Source: CAZBME01 sp964645835 (lineage in GTDB: Bacteria > Desulfobacterota > Syntrophia > Syntrophales > UBA8958). From it: a DNA stretch of 11,772 bases. The number at the start of each line of letters is the position of its first letter. The stretch's first letter is position 1. The notes beneath the pieces were generated by a model that was given only the letters and a program-made list of their open reading frames with translations, searched no databases and was not told the DNA's origin. The stretch spans positions 1 through 11,772 of the forward strand of contig CAZYDG010000038.1 of NCBI GenBank assembly GCA_964645835.1. The letters run 5' to 3'. The position numbers and the translations under genes were made by a program. Below are positions 5,870 to 11,772 of this stretch, in pieces.

Positions 5870-6847
5870 ATGAAAAAGGCTGTTATTTTTTCTACGGGTA
5901 GTTTTCTTCCTGATAATATTGTTACCAATGAATCTCTGACCCAATTTTCTGTCGAAGCCCGCCGTTTAATTGCAGAAAAAACAGGTGTGCAGGCAAGAAG
6001 GCACGCCTCTGATACGGAGTGCACATCAGATCTTGCGCTTCATGCAGCTAGGAATTGCCTGCAGAAGGTAGGGTTCCCGGAGAGTGATATTGAAGGGATT
6101 ATCGTTTCTACCTCATCACCGGATCGTATGCAGCCTGCAACGGCCACTCGTGTCCAGCATTCGTTGGGCGCAAGCCGCGCTTTTGCCTTTGACATAAATT
6201 CGGTCTGTTCCGGAAGCACCTTTGGTATGGCTGTAGCTGATTCTTTGATAAGATCGGAAGCATACCGAAATGTCCTTTTCATTGCCGCGGAAATGTATTC
6301 AAAAATTCTCAACCCCAAGGATTTTTCCACGTATCCCTTCTTTGGCGACGGGGCGGGAGCTATCCTATTCGTTGCAGGAGAGGACAATCATGGGGTTTTG
6401 CACTCGTGCCTCGCCACGGATGGATCGAAAAGCGATACGATTTGTGTGCCCGGCGGAGGAACCATGATGCCATTTGACAGGATGACGTCCTCCCGATCCG
6501 CCTATTTCAAAATGAAAGGCGAAGAGGTCTTTGCGTTTACGATGGACAAAGGTCCCCAAATCATTCGGCAACTTATTCGGGAGGCAGATGTGTCGTTCGA
6601 AGAAATCCGTTGTTTTATTTGTCATCAGGCCAATATCAATATCATCCGTGGCATTGCGGATATCCTGGAGGTGCCTTTCAATCGGTTTTATATAAATCTG
6701 GACCGTTACGGCAATACAGCCAGTGCATCCGTTTTGATTGCCCTTGACGAGGCATTTTCAGAGGGTGTCGTCACAAAAGGTGATCTGATCATTACCGCTG
6801 CTTTCGGCGGTGGCCTTTCCTGGGGAGCCAATCTAATCCATATTTAA
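5870..6847 (+). CDS. FabH-like 3-oxoacyl-ACP synthase III family ketosynthase
   Basis: 325 residues, full FabH length, a cytoplasmic thiolase-fold condensing enzyme. The catalytic triad is intact: Cys113 in DINSVCSGS, His252 in CHQANINII and Asn282 in YGNTASAS, matching E. coli FabH Cys112, His244 and Asn274. Other family blocks are EKTGVQARR (Arg-containing start region), PFFGDGAGA (157-164) and the terminal FGGGLSWGA. It should condense a CoA- or ACP-bound acyl starter with malonyl-ACP, or move an acyl group onto an ACP. ATG 5870 has AAAGGA seven bases upstream. It is the first gene of an operon: the ACP follows after 31 bases and a PhaC-like synthase after that. The absence of fabD, fabG and fabF neighbours argues against housekeeping fatty-acid synthesis and for a dedicated branch. 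Specificity cannot be told from sequence, so I do not assign the fabH symbol. Confidence 0.88.
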   Translation: MKKAVIFSTGSFLPDNIVTNESLTQFSVEARRLIAEKTGVQARRHASDTECTSDLALHAARNCLQKVGFPESDIEGIIVSTSSPDRMQPATATRVQHSLGASRAFAFDINSVCSGSTFGMAVADSLIRSEAYRNVLFIAAEMYSKILNPKDFSTYPFFGDGAGAILFVAGEDNHGVLHSCLATDGSKSDTICVPGGGTMMPFDRMTSSRSAYFKMKGEEVFAFTMDKGPQIIRQLIREADVSFEEIRCFICHQANINIIRGIADILEVPFNRFYINLDRYGNTASASVLIALDEAFSEGVVTKGDLIITAAFGGGLSWGANLIHI

Positions 6848-6878
6848 CAACTCATCCAAGAGCAGTGGAGGAAAAACT

Positions 6879-7133
6879 ATGGACGAACTGTTGGAAAAAA
6901 TCGGTGAGGGCTTAAGAGAGTTGTTTCCCGAGATAGGGAAACTAGACATGAACTTGGAAACCCGGCTTGGAGATATTCCGGATTATGATTCAATGGCGGC
7001 AGTCAATTTTCAATCATATCTTCAGGAGGCCTTTCATATCTCCATACCGCTGGACCTTCTCGATGAGGATACGACCCTCGGCGATCTGATCGCTTTCATC
7101 CAAGAGCCGAAGAAGGCAAAGATCACAGCATAG
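6879..7133 (+). CDS. Stand-alone acyl carrier protein
   Basis: 84 residues, acidic and four-helix, the size of a discrete ACP. The phosphopantetheine site is Ser38 in DYDSMAAV; the residue after the serine is Met rather than the usual Leu, which is tolerated in many specialised ACPs. Helix II continues into FQSYLQEAF, and the C-terminal LGDLIAFIQ matches the last ACP helix; a Lys-rich tail follows (EPKKAKITA). ATG 6879 has GGAGG at good spacing. It sits between the FabH-like ketosynthase (31-base gap) and the PhaC-like gene (17-base gap), so it very probably carries the acyl chain that these two enzymes load and unload. It resembles ACPs of secondary-metabolite or specialised-lipid loci more than housekeeping AcpP, whose motif is normally DSLD. 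Confidence 0.87.
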   Translation: MDELLEKIGEGLRELFPEIGKLDMNLETRLGDIPDYDSMAAVNFQSYLQEAFHISIPLDLLDEDTTLGDLIAFIQEPKKAKITA

Positions 7134-7150
7134 CATGGAGGAACAGGGAT

Positions 7151-8806
7151 ATGGATATGGATCCTTTCGGTATCGTTCCCTCCTTCATCAGGGTTCTGGA
7201 ATCCTGGAAGGACCGATATGCAGATTTTCTGCAAATCTCTATGAATCTCTTGGAAAATCTTGAAGAAGCAACGATTGAGGAGTTGCCTTCACTTACAGCC
7301 GCCGTAAATAAAGCGCTGGAAATGAAGGATCCGAAAGCGGCAATGCTCGATTATGTCCGTTGCCGTGCCGGTCTTCATGGTAAACACCATAATATCCTGA
7401 ACGGATGGCTAAAGGAATTTGTTGGAAGGGCTCAAGGCCTGAATGAAGAGGAGCGCAAAAGAGCGCTTTTCTGGACACGGCAGATAACCAGTGCCATGGC
7501 GCCGGCAAACTTCTTCTGGACGAATCCTTTCGCCGTTCAGAAATTTTTAAACAGCGACGGGGAAACCCTCATCAAAGGATCATTGAACTGGCTGGATGAT
7601 GCTTTTCAAAGGGACTTTCTGACCAGAATCGTTGATGAGTCGGTCTTCAAGGTTGGTGATAATATTGCGTCAACACCGGGCAAGATTATCTTCCGTAATG
7701 ACTTGATAGAGCTTATTCAATACAAGCCCTCCACAGAAAAAACCTATGCCGTTCCCATTGTCCTGATACCACCTTGGATAAATAAATATTACATCTTCGA
7801 TCTGACGCCGGAATCCAGCCTTGTGAGATATCTGAGAGATCAGGGTTTCACAGTATTTATCATCAGCTGGAAGAATCCTTCCGGAGAAATGCGTCACGTC
7901 ACCTTCGAAGATTACATATTTAAAGGCATACTTAAGGCTATTGATGTGGCAATGCTTATAAGCGGGGTTCCACAGGTCCATGCGGCAGGTTACTGTATAG
8001 GGGGAACGGCCCTGGCCGTTCTCATGGCATGGCTGAACCGGTCGGGAAAAGAAAAGGCGGCATTCCCTGTTGTCGATTGGACCCTGTTTTCTGCCTTGGT
8101 TGATTTTGCTGAACCCGGTGAACTGGGCGTTCTGATAAACCGCAATGTTGTCGAAACCGTTGAACAAATGATGGAAATCACAGGGGTCCTCGATAAGAAA
8201 TTAATCGGCTTGACATTTCGATTATTGGGAGCGGACAATCTCATCTGGCGAAACTTTGTTCATAATTACCTCTACGGTGGCTCTCCGCCAAAATCGGATA
8301 TGCTCTTCTGGAACTCCGACGGCACGAACCTGCCGCAGGCGATGTGTTCTTTCTATCTGCGCGAATTTTACCTGAACAATAGTCTGGCAAAAAGCGACCG
8401 GATGGTCATGTCCAAGAGGCCCATAGATATGAATCGAGTCACCCAGCCGCTTTATGTGGTAGGAACACAAATGGATCATATCTGCCCATGGCGCAGTACT
8501 TTTCAGACCTGTCGCCTGGTCTCAGGTTCCGTCAAATACGTTTTATCCAGTGAAGGTCATATCACGGGCATCATCAATCCACCTTCGCCTTATTCCCGGC
8601 GAAAATACTGGGCCGGTAATTTTCAGGAAGAGACCCAACCCGAAGTGTGGTTAAGCAGTCAGGTCGAGTCGCACGGGTCCTGGTGGGGCGATTGGGTAGA
8701 ATGGATGAAATATCGAAGCATGCCGATGACCGGACCGCCACACATTGGATGTAATAACTATCCGCCTCTGGAGGATGCTCCAGGGATTTATGTGACCGAA
8801 CACTGA
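7151..8806 (+). CDS. PhaC-like poly(3-hydroxyalkanoate) synthase / alpha-beta hydrolase acyltransferase
   Basis: 551 residues, close to class I PHA synthases. The N-terminal helical part (about 1-195) resembles PhaC_N, including NPFAVQKFL and FRNDLIELIQY. The alpha/beta-hydrolase core follows: IPPWINKYYIFDL (206-218) and a lipase-like box GYCIGG with nucleophile Cys282. Asp442 (QMDHICPW) and His470 (SEGHITGI) complete the triad; their spacings from the cysteine (160, then 28) nearly equal those of Cupriavidus necator PhaC (Cys319, Asp480, His508). FWNSDGTNLP is the class I signature. All catalytic residues are present, so it is likely active, polymerising 3-hydroxyacyl-CoA, or perhaps using the acyl-ACP of its neighbours. 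ATG 7151 follows GGAGG; ATG 7157 is an alternative. No phaA, phaB or phasin gene accompanies it, which is unusual. Transcription probably ends in the palindromic repeat just downstream. Confidence 0.87.
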   Translation: MDMDPFGIVPSFIRVLESWKDRYADFLQISMNLLENLEEATIEELPSLTAAVNKALEMKDPKAAMLDYVRCRAGLHGKHHNILNGWLKEFVGRAQGLNEEERKRALFWTRQITSAMAPANFFWTNPFAVQKFLNSDGETLIKGSLNWLDDAFQRDFLTRIVDESVFKVGDNIASTPGKIIFRNDLIELIQYKPSTEKTYAVPIVLIPPWINKYYIFDLTPESSLVRYLRDQGFTVFIISWKNPSGEMRHVTFEDYIFKGILKAIDVAMLISGVPQVHAAGYCIGGTALAVLMAWLNRSGKEKAAFPVVDWTLFSALVDFAEPGELGVLINRNVVETVEQMMEITGVLDKKLIGLTFRLLGADNLIWRNFVHNYLYGGSPPKSDMLFWNSDGTNLPQAMCSFYLREFYLNNSLAKSDRMVMSKRPIDMNRVTQPLYVVGTQMDHICPWRSTFQTCRLVSGSVKYVLSSEGHITGIINPPSPYSRRKYWAGNFQEETQPEVWLSSQVESHGSWWGDWVEWMKYRSMPMTGPPHIGCNNYPPLEDAPGIYVTEH

Positions 8807-8812
8807 AAACTT

Positions 8813-8965
8813 GGCTGGCTGTTGAAAAAAGTCCATCTGCTGCGTTGCACCGCATGCTTCGTCAATCGACGTACTTCTATGTACGACTCATTCCTCAGCT
8901 TTTGCGCGCCTTGCATATGGGCATTTTTGAACAGCCAGCCCCAAATCGAGTTTTTCAACAGCCTG
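8813..8965. repeat. Palindromic MITE/REP-like repeat, short copy between convergent genes
   Basis: This is the second copy of the element at 4190-4465, without its middle insert. GGCTGGCTGTT (8813-8823) pairs perfectly with AACAGCCAGCC (8930-8940), and TTTTTCAACAGCCTG (8951-8965) forms an additional outer right arm. The centre is a small palindrome, CGTAC-ttctat-GTACG, near 8869-8884. The element starts six bases after the phaC-like stop and ends four bases before the patatin stop on the opposite strand, so it probably serves as a bidirectional terminator. It has no coding capacity. Confidence 0.85.
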
Positions 8966-8969
8966 CTGA

Positions 8970-10409
8970 CTAATTCGGGTTATTCATATCCGGTTTGTTG
9001 AGGTCTCGAATCAAACGCTGATAGTCTGTTGATTCCGTCAGAATGCTGCGGGCGGCCTTCTTCAGCCGGTCTACGGCCTCATCGCTTAAGCGGAAGGATG
9101 TGGGCAGCTTGCCCAGGTACTCCCGTTCTGCGGGGTCTTTATGCTGATCAAATTTAACATCCATGAGGTAGAATTCAATATCACCGCAGGTGCCCGACAC
9201 TGTTGAAACCTCGCCTGGAGGACATCTTCCCGTCCGGATGTCGTTGGTCCAGCGCATAAAACTCTCCTGCAGAAGAGCCATGGTTTCCCGATTGTACCGG
9301 ATGATGGCAATGGACGAATAATTCGAAACTATAGCCATGAGGGGTGGTACGATTTCCAGCTTGTCCCATTTGGATTCAATCTTGGTTTCCGCATTGACGA
9401 CAATAAAGACGACCTTTCGGACATTTTCCGATCGAAGAATTTTCATGGCGGTCCAAAAGTTGCCCATAGCGTCAACGGCCTCTTCAACGGCACGGAGGCC
9501 CAGGTTGTCGGCTACACCGCCGTCGATGAGGTGAAAGTAGGGTTTTTCCTTGCTGTCAAGGAGGATCGTCAAATTTTCCCTCATTTCCTTCTGGCGATAA
9601 CTGGGGGGATGCTTTTCGTATTCCGGCGGGACCTTGTAGCCGCAGATCCCCGAATAATTTTTCAGGGTGATGGGCGTCAAGATGCCGGGCACTGCTGACG
9701 AGGCGGCGCATGCCCTTGCCACGGAATACGATGAGAGATCGGAACAGATGGCGTTGAAGAGGGTCTGCTGGAAGGTTAAACGTGTACCCAGAGACATGTC
9801 GGTGGCATTGATGAACACCATAGGCCCCTTGCGCTTTAACATGTCGCCGAAGGTTCCGCCTTCGAAGACATTCTCATCATAATACTCTGCGGCCAGATCG
9901 CTACGGTCAAAGTAGGGCGATGCCAGGCGCAGCCAGTTGCTGGGATTCAGAATGATCCTGGCCGTCAGGCTTGACTGGATATTCTTTTTGAGGAAGCGGG
10001 GTTCGAAATCGGTAAAGATACGGTTGCCGAACAGACCGTAATAAGCTGCCGTGAAACTGCCGCCGGATACGCCGGATATGAGGTCCACCTCGTCTACAAG
10101 CCGGCGCTTTTGCCCGTCATAGGTAATTTCCGTTGCATTCAACTCTTCCAGAACACCATATGAAAAGGCCGCCGCCCGTGTTCCACCGCCGGAAAAAGAC
10201 AGAATGACCAGGAGCTTGTCCGAATTTCCCGGCTTTTTCATATTCTGGGCAATATAGCCGGAGCCGGGATTGTATTGCGCAGGAGGCTTATTCAAGGGGT
10301 ACTTGACATAAGTGCAACCCTGAGTCAGAAAAAAACACAGGATAAGAACCCCGACCGCCCATAACTTGGATCGAATGCCCATTCCAGACATAGATTCGCT
10401 GATTTTCAC
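8970..10409 (-). CDS. Patatin-like phospholipase, membrane-anchored or lipoprotein
   Basis: 479 residues, predicted serine lipid acyl hydrolase of the patatin family exported to the envelope. A hydrophobic N-terminal segment (about 15-30) ends LTQGC with Cys32, a weak lipobox. The oxyanion loop is SFSGGGTRAAAF (71-82), the nucleophile Ser115 lies in GVSGGSF, and the dyad aspartate Asp296 lies in IDGGVADNLG. About 180 residues separate Ser and Asp, with an Arg-rich cap between, and a helical tail of about 180 residues follows. Substrates are probably phospholipids or other esters. The start is uncertain: GTG 10409 has a poor ribosome binding site; ATG 10391 or ATG 10382 would shorten the signal region but keep the hydrophobic stretch. 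It lies 40 bases downstream of the DUF3313-like gene and is probably co-transcribed. It is convergent with the PhaC-like gene across a palindromic repeat. Confidence 0.86.
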   Translation of the reverse strand: MKISESMSGMGIRSKLWAVGVLILCFFLTQGCTYVKYPLNKPPAQYNPGSGYIAQNMKKPGNSDKLLVILSFSGGGTRAAAFSYGVLEELNATEITYDGQKRRLVDEVDLISGVSGGSFTAAYYGLFGNRIFTDFEPRFLKKNIQSSLTARIILNPSNWLRLASPYFDRSDLAAEYYDENVFEGGTFGDMLKRKGPMVFINATDMSLGTRLTFQQTLFNAICSDLSSYSVARACAASSAVPGILTPITLKNYSGICGYKVPPEYEKHPPSYRQKEMRENLTILLDSKEKPYFHLIDGGVADNLGLRAVEEAVDAMGNFWTAMKILRSENVRKVVFIVVNAETKIESKWDKLEIVPPLMAIVSNYSSIAIIRYNRETMALLQESFMRWTNDIRTGRCPPGEVSTVSGTCGDIEFYLMDVKFDQHKDPAEREYLGKLPTSFRLSDEAVDRLKKAARSILTESTDYQRLIRDLNKPDMNNPN

Positions 10410-10449
10410 GCCCGATCCGCTCGTTCGCTACGGCAGAGCCCCTTCATTA

Positions 10450-11148
10450 TTATTTCTCTTTTGGTTCTTCCGCTCTCAAGTTGTCCAGAGGCTTGATCTT
10501 GTCCATGACAGTCCTGATCCGCTGTGCCCAGAATTTGAAAGCTTCCTTGGCCGATCCCAGTTGGGAAAACCGTTCAGTAAATCCGGCGGTCCGTTCATCA
10601 ACGCCGGCGGCAACGACCTCACCGGTTACACTGTCCACCATCATAAATTCAGCAGATATGGAGCCGGAACCAGTCCATGAACTCGTTGCGCCCTTCTTGA
10701 CGATGCTGATGCCGAGACTCACGGGGACAACGGACGAAATGGCGCTTCTAACGGGTTTGCTCTTTTTGATATTGGTAATGGCCGTTCTCAGACGCAGAAC
10801 ATCGGGGCCAGGCTCGGCGACGATGCTATATCCATCCTTCATGGCATTCACAAATTCCAGATTGAAGGCATCGGAGAGTTCTTTCATTTCATTCCCGTCG
10901 ATCCCTTTGTCTTCCGACTTGTCGGCGTAGTAGAAGATGACGCTGTCGATCATCACCTTCTTGTATTTTGCATAATCAACGCCCGGTTTTAGCCATCGTT
11001 CCTTGGCCCCGTCTTTGGGTCCGGGTTGCAGTTTGTCATAATAGCCATCCAGGAAGCCCGAGTGTTTCACGTCTTTTGCCATTGCTGCCGATGCGGCAAG
11101 AGCGATTCCAAGCACGATGGCCATGATCATTCCGGTTTTTCTTTTCAT
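10450..11148 (-). CDS. Exported DUF3313-like protein
   Basis: 232 residues with a clear Sec signal peptide: basic MKRKTG, a hydrophobic core and an ASAAMA cleavage site before Lys25, so periplasmic or envelope. The mature part starts HSGFLDGYYDKLQPGPKDG, a pattern I associate with DUF3313, followed by alternating strands and helices (YKKVMIDSVIFYY), the PDVLRLRTAIT strand, a hydrophobic VVPVSLGISIV stretch (about 141-151) and EFMMVDSVTGEVVAAGVDE near the C-terminus. Many DUF3313 members are lipoproteins; this one has no lipobox cysteine. The function of the family is unknown. ATG 11148 follows GGGGGA. A perfect TATAAT (11174-11169) lies about 20 bases upstream, which could give a short leader. 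It is followed 40 bases later by the patatin gene, with which it probably forms an operon. Confidence 0.72.
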   Translation of the reverse strand: MKRKTGMIMAIVLGIALAASAAMAKDVKHSGFLDGYYDKLQPGPKDGAKERWLKPGVDYAKYKKVMIDSVIFYYADKSEDKGIDGNEMKELSDAFNLEFVNAMKDGYSIVAEPGPDVLRLRTAITNIKKSKPVRSAISSVVPVSLGISIVKKGATSSWTGSGSISAEFMMVDSVTGEVVAAGVDERTAGFTERFSQLGSAKEAFKFWAQRIRTVMDKIKPLDNLRAEEPKEK

Positions 11149-11168
11149 AAATTCCCCCGACTTTATTA

Positions 11169-11174
11169 ATTATA
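11169..11174 (-). promoter_or_regulatory. Possible -10 box of the DUF3313-patatin operon
   Basis: A perfect TATAAT on the minus strand lies 20 bases before the DUF3313-like start codon. No good -35 box is seen 16-18 bases upstream, so it is a weak call; read-through from the lipoprotein gene is an alternative. Confidence 0.25.
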
Positions 11175-11250
11175 TTGTGTAATATGATCACCGCGGATCA
11201 GAATGCAGTCCATTCTATACATCCATCAAAACGGGAAGTCACGATAGCCG

Positions 11251-11550
11251 TTATTCAAACTTAACAGCCCTTTTGGGTATGTCGCCTTCTTCCGCCTGCC
11301 CATAGCCGCGCAGCTTCATGCAGTCAGCCATCCGCTTTTCGACAACAGATTTTTTACCGGCTTGTCCCATATTAGAACTATATGTAGCTGCATCCGCTTC
11401 GCATTGGAAGTGGTCTTGTTGAAACGACGCTGCATCTTTCGTTGTCGAATACCAGTAGCTCTTGCCGCATCCACTCAAACCGATAACTGCTGCCATGGCT
11501 GCTATTAATATGACCCATGTTCCGCTTCTCTTCATTAGACGTTTTCGCAT
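11251..11550 (-). CDS. Small lipoprotein, 99 aa
   Basis: Predicted lipoprotein: basic N-terminus (MRKRLMKRSG), hydrophobic core, and a canonical lipobox LSGC with Cys28 as the lipidated residue. The mature 72 residues begin GKSYWYSTTKDAASFQQD and contain two further cysteines, Cys50 (FQCEADA) and Cys76 (ADCMKLRGYG), which could form a disulfide. The layout of aromatic residue pair, QD, C-x-x-x-A and C-M-x-x-x-G-Y resembles small conserved lipoproteins of Proteobacteria without known function. The residue after the acylated Cys is Gly, so no Asp inner-membrane retention signal, consistent with outer-membrane location. ATG 11550 follows GGAGGT eight bases upstream, and a good promoter lies just before. 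The DUF3313 and patatin genes follow on the same strand after a 102-base gap, together forming an envelope-directed group. Confidence 0.78.
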   Translation of the reverse strand: MRKRLMKRSGTWVILIAAMAAVIGLSGCGKSYWYSTTKDAASFQQDHFQCEADAATYSSNMGQAGKKSVVEKRMADCMKLRGYGQAEEGDIPKRAVKFE

Positions 11551-11589
11551 TTTTGTGACCTCCCATGCTTACTGACAAATATAGCGTAA

Positions 11590-11618
11590 AATATAAATCA
11601 AATGCCATTTTATATCAA
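11590..11618 (-). promoter_or_regulatory. Sigma70-type promoter of the small lipoprotein gene
   Basis: On the minus strand, TTGATA (11618-11613; five of six) is followed after exactly 17 bases by TATATT (11595-11590; five of six). The predicted start near 11583 gives a leader of about 33 bases that includes the GGAGGT ribosome binding site. Confidence 0.55.
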
Positions 11619-11735
11619 CTTAGAAATTGTCCGCGAATTGCCTCAAATTAAATGTTACCGAAGGAGGTGAATAAAAAGGATCGTTGACTCATAATTCGAT
11701 ATTACCGAATACCGCCATTTCTATGGAGGTTGAAT

Positions 11736-11772
11736 ATGAGTCCGCAATCGAAAAAAGAATACACCGAAGCCA
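11736..11772 (+). CDS. Start of a probable integrase-type transposase (runs off right edge)
   Basis: Only 12 codons are visible: MSPQSKKEYTEA. ATG 11736 is preceded by GGAGGT at six bases, a strong initiation site. The (M)xxxSKKEYxxA opening resembles, from memory, the N-terminus of an integrase-core transposase family found in insertion sequences of Proteobacteria, whose next residues are normally basic. If so, an insertion-sequence left end should lie between about 11620 and 11735; I cannot identify its terminal repeat. An overlapping frame from TTG 11684 is also open to the edge but has poor start-site spacing. Confidence 0.5.
   Translation, partial: MSPQSKKEYTEA

Overview
The window looks like a chromosomal segment of an anaerobic, Gram-negative bacterium, most plausibly a Desulfobacterota/Syntrophales-type organism. 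That is an inference from four things: a glutaconate-CoA-transferase-like gene pair, a YcaO protein of the archaeal/anaerobe type, a tandem-PAS signalling protein, and a palindromic intergenic repeat of a kind I associate with deltaproteobacteria. There is no rRNA, tRNA or CRISPR array. Composition is moderate in GC, with AT-rich intergenic stretches.

Left part, all on the minus strand: the N-terminal 329 residues of a multi-PAS sensor (988 to beyond the left edge) behind a near-consensus sigma70 promoter; then a two-gene operon gctA-gctB (3236 to 1254) for a family I CoA-transferase, followed by a 13-bp perfect hairpin. Upstream of gctA is a 559-bp AT-rich gap with no convincing gene, then a 127-residue alpha-helical protein of unknown function.

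Centre: a divergent locus. On the minus strand lies a complete YcaO-domain protein with no visible TfuA or dehydrogenase partner and no obvious substrate peptide. On the plus strand lies a tight operon of a FabH-like ketosynthase with an intact Cys-His-Asn triad, a stand-alone acyl carrier protein and a PhaC-like polyester synthase with an intact Cys-Asp-His triad. No thiolase or acetoacetyl-CoA reductase is present, so this is not a standard polyhydroxyalkanoate operon. An ACP-linked acyl chain handed to a PhaC-fold acyltransferase is the most unusual idea in the window, and it is an inference. Two copies of the same palindromic repeat (276 and about 153 bp) bracket this locus: one directly after the YcaO stop codon, the other between the convergent phaC-like and patatin genes.

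Right part, minus strand: an envelope group of three exported proteins. These are a 99-residue lipoprotein with its own good promoter, a DUF3313-like secreted protein, and a patatin-like phospholipase with an N-terminal membrane/lipoprotein signal. The window closes with the first 12 codons of a plus-strand gene that resembles an integrase-type transposase.
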